Assembly: GCA_037189665.1 (NCBI GenBank)
Contig: JBBCIV010000128.1
Coordinates: 1-64,000 of the forward strand
DNA: 64,000 nt
From: BPJO01 sp037189665
Lineage (GTDB): Bacteria > Planctomycetota > Phycisphaerae > Tepidisphaerales > Tepidisphaeraceae
Reading direction: 5' to 3'
A program made the translations under genes and the position numbers. Shown piece after piece: positions 48,399 through 56,138 of the stretch. The number at the start of each line of letters is the position of its first letter. The stretch's first letter is position 1. Under the pieces are notes generated by a model. The model ran no database searches. It was not told where the DNA came from and saw nothing but the letters and a program-made list of their open reading frames with translations.

Positions 48399-49916
48399 TT
48401 ATCCTTGTCGTCCCTTGATTCGCTTGCCGCCCTCGCCGGCGCCGAGGAAGCCGGCATAGTTGCGGGTGAGCAGGTTCGTTTCGATGCGCTGAACCATGTC
48501 CAACACCACCGACACCACGATGAGCAGACCCGTACCGCCGAGGAACGCGGCGATCTCGTAGTTGATGCCCAGGTAAGCGTAAGCGATGGTCGGCACGACC
48601 GCGATCAGGCACAGGAACGCAGCGCCGACGTAGGTCATCCGCATCATCACCTTCTCAAGATAGTCGGCCGTTCGCTTGCCGGGACGGAGGCCCGGGATGA
48701 AGCTGCCGTAGTCGCGAAGGTTGTTGGCGATTTCCTTTGGCTTGAACTGAACGGTCGTCCAGAAGAAGGCGAAGAAGAAGATCATCGCCATCTCAGTGAT
48801 GACGTAGAGGAAATGGCCGTGGCTGAAGTGGAGGTTCACGAATGCGACCGCGCTGCTGAACCACCCGGAGCCTCCCTGCGAGCGGGCAACGCCGTCGAGC
48901 CAGCCGAGCAACAGGCCCGGGAAGAGCATCAGCGACTGGGCGAAGATGACGGGCATGACGCCGCCAATGTTCACCTTGAGCGGGAGGAACTGCTTCGCCC
49001 CGCCGTACACACGACGGCCGCGGGTGTGCTTGGCCTGCACGATGGGGATGCGGCGCTGGGCCTGCGTCACCAGAATCGCAGTTGCGACGACGAAGACAAA
49101 CCCCAGCGCCAGTGCGATGACCGTTCCGGGCCCATAGGTACCCTGGCCGCCCTGGCCGCCCTGGCCGCTCATATCGAGGTTGCTCCAAAGCATGCTCAGC
49201 GCCGCGGGCATGCGGCAGACGATGCCCGCCATGATGATCAGCGAGATGCCCTGGCCAAGACCGTATTCGTCGATCTGCTCGCCGATCCACATCAGGAAGA
49301 TGCAACCTGCGGTCAGCGCGATGACGCCGGTGATCCAGAACATCGGCCCGTCACGCGAGGCGAGGATCTTTCCGTCGCCCATCGTGCCGAGCCAGAAATA
49401 CGCCTGCATCGCCGCGATCGGAACACAACTGTACCGCGTCCACTCCTGAATCTTTCGACGTCCCGCCTCGCCTTCCTTCTGTAGCTTTTCCAGCGACGGC
49501 AGAACGGTGGCCAGCAATTGGAAAATGATGGAGGCCGAGATATACGGCATTACGCCTAGCCCGAAGATGGTGCTGTGCGAGAGGTTGCCGCCGGAGAAGA
49601 TCGAGACGTACGTCATGAGACGTCCGCCGGCGGAGTTGTCTGTCTCGTTCTCGCTGGACGCCTTGGCGGCCTCAGCGCGATCGACCTCCTGCTGCGCCGT
49701 GGCAATGGCAGTCTGGTCGCCGGACGCCTTGGCGTTGCGAAGCGCCGTTTTCGCGGTCTCGACGGCCTTGGCTTCGGTGGAGAGGAACTCCCACTGGTCG
49801 ACGCCTGGGATCGGCACGGAGTGACCGATCCGGAAGATCGCCAGCATCATGAGCGTGAACAACACTTTGTTGCGCAACTCGGGAACGCGGAAGACATTGA
49901 TCAGCGTTTTGAACAT
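48399..49916 (-). CDS. secY: Protein translocase subunit SecY, with insertion
   Basis: The 505-aa channel subunit of the Sec translocon. The N-terminus (MFKTLINVFRVPELRNKVLF) and helices match, with YISASIIFQLL, the plug-proximal region and GLRPGKRTADYLEKVM. A charged insertion rich in Ala/Lys/Gln (about residues 50-90) lies in the first periplasmic loop, and a GGQGGQGGQG 9-bp repeat sits in a second loop. The ATG at 49916 has AGGAAG at good distance; a GTG at 49925 is poorer. Confidence 0.96.
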   Translation of the reverse strand: MFKTLINVFRVPELRNKVLFTLMMLAIFRIGHSVPIPGVDQWEFLSTEAKAVETAKTALRNAKASGDQTAIATAQQEVDRAEAAKASSENETDNSAGGRLMTYVSIFSGGNLSHSTIFGLGVMPYISASIIFQLLATVLPSLEKLQKEGEAGRRKIQEWTRYSCVPIAAMQAYFWLGTMGDGKILASRDGPMFWITGVIALTAGCIFLMWIGEQIDEYGLGQGISLIIMAGIVCRMPAALSMLWSNLDMSGQGGQGGQGTYGPGTVIALALGFVFVVATAILVTQAQRRIPIVQAKHTRGRRVYGGAKQFLPLKVNIGGVMPVIFAQSLMLFPGLLLGWLDGVARSQGGSGWFSSAVAFVNLHFSHGHFLYVITEMAMIFFFAFFWTTVQFKPKEIANNLRDYGSFIPGLRPGKRTADYLEKVMMRMTYVGAAFLCLIAVVPTIAYAYLGINYEIAAFLGGTGLLIVVSVVLDMVQRIETNLLTRNYAGFLGAGEGGKRIKGRQG

Positions 49917-49937
49917 CGGGGGCACTTCCTAAAGCAG

Positions 49938-50006
49938 ATTGCCGACTGTCGCGAACGCCGATTGTGGAGCAAAGTCGCACGTTCGGCAATCTCGACAGTC
50001 GGCAAT
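49938..50006. repeat. Heptamer-type hairpin between rplO and secY
   Basis: ATTGCCGACTGTCG (49938-49951) is a perfect inverted copy of CGACAGTCGGCAAT (49993-50006); inner sequence CGCCGATT/TTCGGCAAT pairs partly. The units belong to the GATTGCC family but are less regular than other arrays. Confidence 0.82.
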
Positions 50007-50024
50007 GCACGGTGTCGCGCGCGA

Positions 50025-50585
50025 TTACTCAGCCTTGGGCGCTTCGGCGGCGGCCGCGGGGGCCTCGTCGGCAGCCTTCTTTTTCGCTTTCTCGCGAGGG
50101 ACGAACTTCTTCTTCTCCTTCGGAAACTCGAAGGCCCCACCCTTGTCGTTGTTCGCCACGCCGCCAAGCTTGCCGATCTGCTCGAAAGCGGACTTGCTGT
50201 ACCAGCCGGCGACGACGGTGAGCTTCTTCTTCAGCTCACCGTGGCCGAGAATCTTGACCGGCTGCTTGGTGTCCTGCACCAGGCCCTTGTCGATCAACGC
50301 GGCGGCGTCAACGGTCGCGCCGTCGTCGAAGACGTTCAGGGCGTCGAGGTTGACGATGTAGAACTTGCGTTCGAAGTTGACGTTGCTGAAACCGCGCTTC
50401 GGGAAGCGGCGGAAGATTTCGGTCTGACCGCCTTCGTAACCGCGGCGGATATACGTGCCGGCGCGGGCCTTGGAACCCTTGTTGCCGCGACCGCTGGTCT
50501 TACCACGGCCGCTGGATTCGCCGCGGCCCTTGCGCTGGCCACGCTTGTGACGCTGGCCGGCGGTGATTTCGTGTGACTGTGCCAT
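50025..50585 (-). CDS. rplO: Ribosomal protein uL15
   Basis: A 186-aa large-subunit protein. The Gly/Arg-rich start (AGQRHKRGQRKGRGESSGRG) and RRGYEGGQTEIFRRFPKRGF are diagnostic. It carries a C-terminal tail of about 25 residues rich in Ala, Lys and Glu (AKKKAADEAPAAAAEAPKAE), which is not usual in proteobacterial L15. It follows rpsE directly; no rpmD (L30) gene lies between. Confidence 0.95.
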   Translation of the reverse strand: MAQSHEITAGQRHKRGQRKGRGESSGRGKTSGRGNKGSKARAGTYIRRGYEGGQTEIFRRFPKRGFSNVNFERKFYIVNLDALNVFDDGATVDAAALIDKGLVQDTKQPVKILGHGELKKKLTVVAGWYSKSAFEQIGKLGGVANNDKGGAFEFPKEKKKFVPREKAKKKAADEAPAAAAEAPKAE

Positions 50586-50644
50586 CTCAAACTCCTGTGA
50601 CTAACGGCAGCGCGAATCGCCCTGCCTCGCCAAAATAAAACAAA

Positions 50645-50702
50645 CGCGAAGATGCGAAGCGGCGAGGAAGTAATCCTCCGCGAGCGACTTCGCATCTTCG
50701 CG
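50645..50702. repeat. Fold-back with 8-bp period in the rpsE-rplO gap
   Basis: CGCGAAGATGCGAAG (50645-50659) pairs perfectly with 50688-50702. The left arm repeats GCGAAGAT, GCGAAGCG, GCGAGGAA (8 bp). The inner part GAGGA-TCCTC adds a shorter stem. It takes the place where rpmD would be expected. Confidence 0.85.
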
Positions 50703-50712
50703 GTGAAAACTG

Positions 50713-51414
50713 CTAGACGGCCGCGAGTTCCTTCGCGCCGGTATCGGACGACAGCTTAACGTTGCGATCGCGTTCCACTTCCTCGCGGCTCTGGAGCCGG
50801 CGGAGGGCGTCGATCGTCGCCTTGACCAGATTCTTCGGACTCGTCGAGCCGTAGGCCTTGGTCAGGATGTCGGTGATGCCCGCCAGTTCCAGCACGGGGC
50901 GGACGCTCTTGCCCGCCGTGACGCCGGTACCCGGAAGCGCCGGGACAAGCGTGACGCTCGAGGCGCCGCAGCGGCCCTTGACGGTGTGCGGAATCGTGTT
51001 GCCCTTCAGCGGAACCTTGACCATCTGACGGCGGGCGTCCTTGGTCGCCTTCTCGACGGCCATGGGCACTTCGTTGGCCTTGCCGTAGCCGATGCCAACG
51101 TTGCCCTGACGATCGCCAGCGACGACCAGCGCGCCGAAGCTGAACGTGCGGCCACCCTTGACCACCTTCGCACAGCGGTAGATGCGGACCAGCGACGATT
51201 CAACGCCGCCTTCGTCGCGGTCATTGCCACGGTCGCGGCGCGGGCCACGCGGGCCACCAGGACCGCGACGGCGGTCACGGCCGCCTCGGGATTCCTGTTG
51301 CCCACCGCCGGACTGCTGCTGGGGGGCGGCTTCGGTCGCCGGCGCTTCCGTCGCCGGGGCGGCGGCTGCGGGGGCTTCGGTCGGGGTGTTTTGCGGTTCG
51401 ATCGGGTCGCTCAT
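50713..51414 (-). CDS. rpsE: Ribosomal protein uS5 with long N-terminal extension
   Basis: A 233-aa small-subunit protein, about 65 residues longer than the usual S5. The extension is Pro/Ala/Thr-rich then Gly/Arg-rich (SRGGRDRRRGPGGPRGPRRD) and probably disordered. The S5 core begins VESSLVRIYRCAKVVKGGRT and includes VGIGYGKANEVPMAVEKA and VRPVLELAGITDILTKAYGS. It is 15 bp after rplR. Confidence 0.95.
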   Translation of the reverse strand: MSDPIEPQNTPTEAPAAAAPATEAPATEAAPQQQSGGGQQESRGGRDRRRGPGGPRGPRRDRGNDRDEGGVESSLVRIYRCAKVVKGGRTFSFGALVVAGDRQGNVGIGYGKANEVPMAVEKATKDARRQMVKVPLKGNTIPHTVKGRCGASSVTLVPALPGTGVTAGKSVRPVLELAGITDILTKAYGSTSPKNLVKATIDALRRLQSREEVERDRNVKLSSDTGAKELAAV

Positions 51415-51429
51415 GTGTTTACTCGTCTC

Positions 51430-51801
51430 TTAGAACTTCAATCCGCCTTCACGCGCCGCGTCCGCCAGGGCCTTGATGCGGCCATGATAACGCCGACCGT
51501 TCCGGTCAAATGCCACCGACGTGATGCCCGCCGCCTTGGCGCGCTCGGCGATCACCTTGCCGACCGCCTTCGCCACATCGACGTTGCCGCCGTTGGGCTT
51601 GTCGCCGCGGACGTCCTTCTGAAGGCTCGACGCCGAAACCAGCGTCTTGCCGGCGTAATCATCGATGATCTGCGCCGAAATGTGCTTGTCCGAACGGAAC
51701 ACCGACAGGCGCGGACGCTCCGGCGTGCCGGTGAGGGTCTTGCGGATGCTCCACTTACGCTTCTGCAGCCGCAGGGCTTTTGCTTTATTCTTATCTGCCA
51801 T
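51430..51801 (-). CDS. rplR: Ribosomal protein uL18
   Basis: A 123-aa 5S rRNA-binding protein. Recognised by RLSVFRSDKHISAQIIDDYAGKTLVSAS and the end FDRNGRRYHGRIKALADAAREGGLKF. It follows rplF after 58 bp and precedes rpsE, in standard order. The spacer upstream has only a weak 5-bp hairpin. Confidence 0.95.
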   Translation of the reverse strand: MADKNKAKALRLQKRKWSIRKTLTGTPERPRLSVFRSDKHISAQIIDDYAGKTLVSASSLQKDVRGDKPNGGNVDVAKAVGKVIAERAKAAGITSVAFDRNGRRYHGRIKALADAAREGGLKF

Positions 51802-51859
51802 TGTTCTTCAACCTCAGAGAACACGCTTCGAATCGTGATCTCAGTTGATTCTCCTGAAA

Positions 51860-52423
51860 TTACTTCGAACCGGCGCCGGCGAACGCCTTGCCCGGCTTGA
51901 TCTTGACCACTTCGCCTTCGTAGCGAATGCCCTTGCCCTTATACGGCTCAGGCTTGCGGAGCTTGCGGACATTGGCGGCGAAATCGCCGACCTGCTGACG
52001 ATCGGCCCCGCTGACGACGATGCGGTTGGCCACTTCGCCCTGGCCCGGCTCGACGGCGACCGCGAGGCTCGCCGGAACCGCAACGCGAAGCTGGTTCGCG
52101 AAGCCGAGGTTCAGCACCAGTTCCTTGCCCTTCAGCTCCGCCTTGTAGCCGACGCCGCGAACCTCGAGGACCTTCTTGTACCCATCGGTCGCGCCGACAA
52201 CCATGTTGGCGATCAGCGCCCGAACCAGGCCGTGCAGGGCCTTGCTGGTGCGCTCGTCGTTCGGACGGGTGACGACCACGTCCGTGCCCTTCACTTCGAC
52301 CTTGATGATCGACGGGACATCGTACGCGAGCTTGCCCTTGGGGCCTTCGACGTTCACGGTCTGGCCGTTGATGGCGACCTTGGCCTTGCCGATGGCGATG
52401 GGTTTCTTTCCGATACGGGACAT
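51860..52423 (-). CDS. rplF: Ribosomal protein uL6
   Basis: A 187-aa large-subunit protein near the factor-binding site. It starts MSRIGKKPIAIGKAKVAING and ends in the family tail EPYKGKGIRYEGEVVKIKPGKAF. The two-domain fold is complete and the length is normal. Confidence 0.96.
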   Translation of the reverse strand: MSRIGKKPIAIGKAKVAINGQTVNVEGPKGKLAYDVPSIIKVEVKGTDVVVTRPNDERTSKALHGLVRALIANMVVGATDGYKKVLEVRGVGYKAELKGKELVLNLGFANQLRVAVPASLAVAVEPGQGEVANRIVVSGADRQQVGDFAANVRKLRKPEPYKGKGIRYEGEVVKIKPGKAFAGAGSK

Positions 52424-52448
52424 TTCAGTTTCCTTTCCGGTCTGCTCG

Positions 52449-52475
52449 CGGCGGACGACAGATTCGCGTCCGCCG
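52449..52475. repeat. Short GC-rich hairpin between rpsH and rplF
   Basis: CGGCGGACG (52449-52457) and CGTCCGCCG (52467-52475) are perfect inverted copies with a 9-base loop, in the 73-bp rpsH-rplF spacer. It is not built from heptamers. Confidence 0.7.
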
Positions 52476-52496
52476 GCTTCCCGAGATTCATCTGCC

Positions 52497-52895
52497 TTAC
52501 GATACCTGGCACAACACTTCGCCGCCGATGTTCGCCTCGCGGGCCTTGCGATCGCTCATGACGCCGCGGCTCGTCGAGATGACGGTGATGCCGAGACCAT
52601 CGAGCACCTTGGGAAGCTTCTCGACCGAGCTGTACACGCGACGGCCGGGCTTGGAGACGCGGGCGATCTCGTGGATCACGCTCTGGCCGCTGAGGGCGTA
52701 GCGAAGCTGAATGCGAACCTGGCTCACCGGCTTGGCTTCGATTTCGTCGAAGCTGTCGATATAGCCTTCGTCCTTCAGGACGTTCAGGATGCCGACGCCG
52801 ATCTTGCTCTTGGGTACGAACACGTACCGACGGCCGACTCGGTTGGCGTTGCGGATGCGGGTCAACAGGTCCGCGATGGGGTCTTGCATGCTCAT
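52497..52895 (-). CDS. rpsH: Ribosomal protein uS8
   Basis: A 132-aa small-subunit assembly protein. It has the start QDPIADLLTRIRNANRVGRR and the end GLGITVISTSRGVMSDRKAREANIGGEVLCQV. The first ATG (52895) is used; the second, two codons later, also fits the family. Confidence 0.96.
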   Translation of the reverse strand: MSMQDPIADLLTRIRNANRVGRRYVFVPKSKIGVGILNVLKDEGYIDSFDEIEAKPVSQVRIQLRYALSGQSVIHEIARVSKPGRRVYSSVEKLPKVLDGLGITVISTSRGVMSDRKAREANIGGEVLCQVS

Positions 52896-52906
52896 CGTTT
52901 AATCTC

Positions 52907-52988
52907 GATTGCCGATTGTCGATTGGCGACTGCCGATTTGACACCTTGCCGACACCAATTGGCAATCGGCAGTTGTCAATTGGCAATC
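52907..52988. repeat. Head-to-head heptamer array between rpsN and rpsH
   Basis: Left units GATTGCC, GATTGTC, GATTGGC, GACTGCC, GATTTGA run from 52907. The right half ending at 52988 has the same units inverted (GATTGCC, AATTGAC, AACTGCC, GATTGCC, AATTGGT on the other strand). It forms a long imperfect hairpin filling the spacer. Confidence 0.88.
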
Positions 52989-52993
52989 TCTCT

Positions 52994-53263
52994 TTACCAG
53001 CTAGCCTTCTTCAGTCCCGGGATCATGCCTTTCAGCGCCAGTTCGCGGAGCATAATGCGGCTGATCTTGAACTTCCGCAGGTACGCCCGGCTACGGCCGG
53101 TGAGCTGACAGCGGTTATTGCTGCGCGTCGGGCTGGCGTCGCGCGGCAGCTTCGCCAGGGCGGCATAGTTGCCCTCCTTCTTCAGCTGACGACGCAGTTC
53201 CGCGTACTTCTTAGAAAGCGCCTCGCGACGCTGTTGCTTGGCGATCCAGGCTTTTGTGGCCAT
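52994..53263 (-). CDS. rpsN: Ribosomal protein uS14, zinc-free type
   Basis: An 89-aa small-subunit protein of the long type. It starts MATKAWIAKQQRREALSKKY and ends RAYLRKFKISRIMLRELALKGMIPGLKKASW. No CXXC pairs are present, so it does not bind zinc. The start is set at the ATG of MATKAWIAKQQ; the longer reading is repeat sequence. Confidence 0.95.
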   Translation of the reverse strand: MATKAWIAKQQRREALSKKYAELRRQLKKEGNYAALAKLPRDASPTRSNNRCQLTGRSRAYLRKFKISRIMLRELALKGMIPGLKKASW

Positions 53264-53277
53264 ATCTTTCGTTCCTG

Positions 53278-53350
53278 GTTGATAGTTGATAGTTGATAGT
53301 TGATCGCGAATTCGATCCCTATCCACCATCAACTAAGAACTATCAACTAA
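53278..53350. repeat. Head-to-head heptamer array between rplE and rpsN
   Basis: Four GTTGATA units at 53278-53304 face inverted copies at 53328-53350. The rplE stop codon (TAG, 53347-53349 on the minus strand) lies in the right edge and reads TAGTTGAT, so it is part of the first unit. Confidence 0.9.
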
Positions 53351-54045
53351 TCCTTGACTTTCTCATCCGTCTTGAACGGGAAACCGAACTGCTTCAACAA
53401 CTCGCGTGAGGCCTTGATGTCCTCGCCGCGCATCACGACGGTGACGTTCATGCCCTGCTGGAAGGTCACGTCCGCGCCGGCGATCTCGGGGAACACGGTC
53501 TGCTCGGTGAAACCGAAGTTGTAGTTGCCCTGCTTGTCGAAGCCGTTGTTGCTCACGCCGCGGAAGTCCTTCACCCGGGGGAAGGCCAGCGTGATCATGC
53601 GATCGAGGAACTCGTACATGCGGGTTCCGCGGAGCGTGACCTTCAGGCCGGTCTCCATGCCTTCGCGAACCTTGAAGCTCGCGACCGACTTCTTCGCGCG
53701 GCAGCGGACCGGCTTCTGGCCGGCGATGATCGCAAGTTCCTTCTCGGCCGTGTCGAGCTTCGCCTTCTCGCCGGCGACCACGGCTTTGCCGAGGCCCATC
53801 GAGATGACGATCTTCTCGAGCTTCGGGAGCGCGAGCTTGTTCTTGATGCCCAGCTGCTGCTGCAACGCCGGGACGATCTTCTCGTTGTAGACCTTGTACA
53901 GCCGGGCTTCCGGCGCCGGGCCGGCGTCTTCCTCGGACGCGACCTTGAAGCCGGGGCCGGCGTCCTTGCGCGCCTTGGCGGCAGCCTTGGCTGCGGCACC
54001 CTTGGCCTTGTTGGCGGCGTCGTTCTTGTTCTTGTCTTCTGCCAT
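53347..54045 (-). CDS. rplE: Ribosomal protein uL5 with N-terminal extension
   Basis: A 232-aa 5S rRNA-binding protein, about 50 residues longer than usual. The extension is Ala/Lys-rich (NKAKGAAAKAAAKARKDAGP). The core starts LYKVYNEKIVPALQQQLGIKN and includes PVRCRAKKSVASFKVREGM and GNYNFGFTEQTVFPEI. The stop codon is inside a heptamer array. Confidence 0.95.
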   Translation of the reverse strand: MAEDKNKNDAANKAKGAAAKAAAKARKDAGPGFKVASEEDAGPAPEARLYKVYNEKIVPALQQQLGIKNKLALPKLEKIVISMGLGKAVVAGEKAKLDTAEKELAIIAGQKPVRCRAKKSVASFKVREGMETGLKVTLRGTRMYEFLDRMITLAFPRVKDFRGVSNNGFDKQGNYNFGFTEQTVFPEIAGADVTFQQGMNVTVVMRGEDIKASRELLKQFGFPFKTDEKVKD

Positions 54046-54051
54046 GTTTGT

Positions 54052-54086
54052 ATTGCCGATTGCCTATCGCCTATTGCCGATTACGT
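54052..54086. repeat. Direct heptamer array between rplX and rplE
   Basis: Five 7-bp units: ATTGCCG, ATTGCCT, ATCGCCT, ATTGCCG, ATTACGT. There is no clear inverted partner; a small palindrome (GATCGATC) follows. Confidence 0.85.
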
Positions 54087-54120
54087 TCGACTGTCGCCGA
54101 TCTGCGATCGATCATCTCCA

Positions 54121-54459
54121 CTACGCTTTGCCCAGGACCGTACCGCTCTTCTTCGCCACGCGAACCTTCTGGCCCTCGCGAACTTCGAACTTCACCCGCG
54201 TCCCACGGCCGGTTGACGGGTCGACCGGCAGCACGTTGCTCAGGTGGATCGGCGCTTCCTTCTGGATGCGGCCGCCCTGCGGGAAGCGCTGGGACGGCTT
54301 CACGTGCTTCCACACGCGATTCACGCCTTCAACGACCACGCGGTTGTCCTTGTTCACGATCCGCAGGACCTTGCCGATCTTGCCCGGCTTGCCGTTCTGA
54401 GGACCTTCGTTGCCGGCGATCACCTCGACCAGATCGCCCTTTTTAACTCGCTGTGCCAT
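54121..54459 (-). CDS. rplX: Ribosomal protein uL24
   Basis: A 112-aa assembly-initiator protein with a KOW motif: MAQRVKKGDLVEVIAGNEGP and GKIGKVLRIVNKDNRVVVEGVN. The start at 54459 matches the family; the upstream in-frame extension is translated repeat (SHQLSTFNYQL). Confidence 0.94.
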   Translation of the reverse strand: MAQRVKKGDLVEVIAGNEGPQNGKPGKIGKVLRIVNKDNRVVVEGVNRVWKHVKPSQRFPQGGRIQKEAPIHLSNVLPVDPSTGRGTRVKFEVREGQKVRVAKKSGTVLGKA

Positions 54460-54470
54460 ATTCGTTACCA

Positions 54471-54520
54471 GTTGATAGTTGAAAGTTGATAGTTGATGGC
54501 TATCAACCATCAACTAAGGA
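54471..54520. repeat. Heptamer array between rplN and rplX
   Basis: Units GTTGATA, GTTGAAA, GTTGATA, GTTGATG from 54471-54498 face ATCAACCATCAACT (54502-54515), giving a short hairpin. The same family as the rplE-rpsN array. Confidence 0.85.
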
Positions 54521-54535
54521 CTATCTACTTATTCC

Positions 54536-54922
54536 TCATACCACTTCCGCCGCCAACGAAACGATCTTCATGTAGTTCTTCTCGCGCAGCTCGCGAGCCA
54601 CGGCGCCGAAGATGCGGGTGCCCTTCGGGTTGCCGTCCTTGTCGATAACGACGGCCGCGTTACGGTCGAAGCGGATGTACGAACCGTCAGGACGAAGCGT
54701 AGGCTGCTTGGTGCGAACGATCACGCAGCGGATCTTCTCGCCGTCCTTCACGTCGCCGTTGGGCAGGGCCTTCTTGACGACGCCGATGATGACGTCGCCG
54801 ATGTAGGCGCTCTTGCGCTTGAACTTGCCCCGCGACGAAGACCCCTTGAGCACCTTGATGCACATCGCGGTCTTGGCGCCGGTGTTGTCGGCGATGTCGA
54901 CGTATGTTTGTTGCTGAATCAT
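54536..54922 (-). CDS. rplN: Ribosomal protein uL14
   Basis: A 128-aa protein of the subunit interface. Diagnostic MIQQQTYVDIADNTGAKTAM and YIRFDRNAAVVIDKDGNPKGTRIFGAVARELR. The start is at the ATG of MIQQQTYV; the longer frame is translated spacer. Confidence 0.96.
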   Translation of the reverse strand: MIQQQTYVDIADNTGAKTAMCIKVLKGSSSRGKFKRKSAYIGDVIIGVVKKALPNGDVKDGEKIRCVIVRTKQPTLRPDGSYIRFDRNAAVVIDKDGNPKGTRIFGAVARELREKNYMKIVSLAAEVV

Positions 54923-54931
54923 GGCATTTCC

Positions 54932-55006
54932 GATTGCCGATTTCCAATTGTCGATTTGTCGTGCCGGTCGCTGCCAATCGGCAATTGGCAATCGGCAATC
55001 GACAAC
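54932..55006. repeat. Long heptamer hairpin between rpsQ and rplN
   Basis: The left arm 54932-54957 matches the inverted right arm (54971-55006) at about 23 of 26 positions. Units: GATTGCC, GATTTCC, AATTGTC, GATTTGT on the left; the right edge joins the rpsQ stop as TAGTTGTC. The stem runs from the rpsQ stop to about 10 bases before the rplN start. Confidence 0.9.
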
Positions 55007-55350
55007 TACTCTTCTTCCTTCTTAGCACCGCTGGCCTGGGTGATGTCGTCACCCGTATCATGGGTGATCTTCTCCGGGGCCTTGGTGATGATGCGCAGCA
55101 ACCGATGATGCTTCGTGCGGCTGAACGGCCGCGACTCGGCGATCTCGACCACGTCGCCCTCCCGGGCCTCGCTCTTCTCGTCGTGCACGTGATACACGCT
55201 GGTGCGCTTCAGGTACTTGCCGTACTTCTCGTGACGGGTCTGGTACGAAACCTCGACCTTGATCGTCTTGGCGGTCTTGGCGCTGGTGACCTGCCCGATG
55301 ATCGTTCGGATCTGCGAGCGGGGCTTGGGAGTTTCGGTTGCGGTTGCCAT
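55006..55350 (-). CDS. rpsQ: Ribosomal protein uS17 with C-terminal tail
   Basis: A 114-aa primary rRNA-binding protein. The core IGQVTSAKTAKTIKVEVSYQ and DEKSEAREGDVVEIAESRPFSRTKHH is clear. The last 25 residues (ITHDTGDDITQASGAKKEEE) are an acidic tail beyond the usual length. The TAG stop is part of a heptamer array. Confidence 0.94.
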   Translation of the reverse strand: MATATETPKPRSQIRTIIGQVTSAKTAKTIKVEVSYQTRHEKYGKYLKRTSVYHVHDEKSEAREGDVVEIAESRPFSRTKHHRLLRIITKAPEKITHDTGDDITQASGAKKEEE

Positions 55351-55376
55351 AAGTATTAGCTCGTGTCTCTCGTGGA

Positions 55377-55604
55377 TTACTTCGTTTCCGCCGACGCCTT
55401 GGCCGCCGCCAGCTCGCGCTGGTGGAGGACGGTTTTGATCAGCGCGATTTCGCGACGGGTCTTGCCGAGCTGGGTCGGGTCTTCCAGCTTCTCGGTGACC
55501 GCCTGGCTGCGAAGGTCGAACAGGTGCTTCTGCTTGCTCGTGAGCAGCTCTTTCAGCACGTCGTCGTTCTTGTCCAGCAGTTCTTTCTTCTCGTTCTTCT
55601 TCAT
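55377..55604 (-). CDS. rpmC: Ribosomal protein uL29
   Basis: A 75-aa helical protein at the exit tunnel. It has KELLTSKQKHLFDLRSQAVT and LGKTRREIALIKTVLHQRELA, the family pattern. It follows rplP after 18 bp. Confidence 0.93.
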   Translation of the reverse strand: MKKNEKKELLDKNDDVLKELLTSKQKHLFDLRSQAVTEKLEDPTQLGKTRREIALIKTVLHQRELAAAKASAETK

Positions 55605-55622
55605 GGCGATTCACTCTTCAAG

Positions 55623-56045
55623 TTAGGCGACCGCATGCTTGCGGGTCACGAAACGGCACTTGATCGGAAGCTTGTGCGCGACGCGGGCGAGACACTTCTT
55701 GGCGGTCGCCTCGTCGATGCCGGCGATCTCGAACAGCACCGTGCCGGGCTTGATCACGGCTGCCCAGTACTCGGGTTCGCCTTTACCGGTACCCATACGC
55801 ACTTCCAGCGGCTTGGCCGACACGGACTTCTGCGGGAAGACGCGGATGAAGAGCCGGCCTTCGCGACGCAGGAAGTGCGACACCGCGACGCGGCAGGCTT
55901 CGATCGTGCGGGCCGGAAGCCAGCAGTGATCCAAGGCCATCAGGCCATATTCGCCGAAGGCGACCGTGTTGCCACGGCTCGCGTTGCCGCGCATCTTGCC
56001 GCGCTGGCTCTTTCGGTACTGAACTCGTTTGGGCATCAGGGGCAT
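55623..56045 (-). CDS. rplP: Ribosomal protein uL16
   Basis: A 140-aa protein near the peptidyl-transferase centre. MPKRVQYRKSQRGKMRGNAS and FGEYGLMALDHCWLPARTIEAC are diagnostic. The first ATG (56045) has GAGG upstream; the second (56036) would give the shorter MPKRV start. Confidence 0.96.
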   Translation of the reverse strand: MPLMPKRVQYRKSQRGKMRGNASRGNTVAFGEYGLMALDHCWLPARTIEACRVAVSHFLRREGRLFIRVFPQKSVSAKPLEVRMGTGKGEPEYWAAVIKPGTVLFEIAGIDEATAKKCLARVAHKLPIKCRFVTRKHAVA

Positions 56046-56064
56046 AGTTGCCTCGCAAACTCAC

Positions 56065-56138
56065 AAATTGCCGATTTCCAATTCACACAAACGCCTTTCG
56101 CCAACCGGCAATCGCGCCAATCGGCAATCGGCAATCAA
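56065..56138. repeat. Heptamer hairpin between rpsC and rplP
   Basis: Left: AATTGCC, GATTTCC, AATTCAC. Right: inverted GATTGCC, GATTGCC, GATTGGC up to the rpsC stop, which reads TAGTTGATTGCC on the minus strand. Confidence 0.87.

Noticed and set aside
50586..50712. A possible rpmD (L30) gene between rpsE and rplO
   Set aside because: The 127-bp gap has no frame matching L30 on either strand; it is occupied by a fold-back.
51802..51859. A hairpin in the rplF-rplR gap
   Set aside because: Only a 5-bp stem can be drawn, and no 7-bp period is present.
55351..55614. N-terminal extension of uS17 to 55614
   Set aside because: The extension reads rpmC in another frame and is Arg/Glu-rich; the ATG at 55350 gives the family start.
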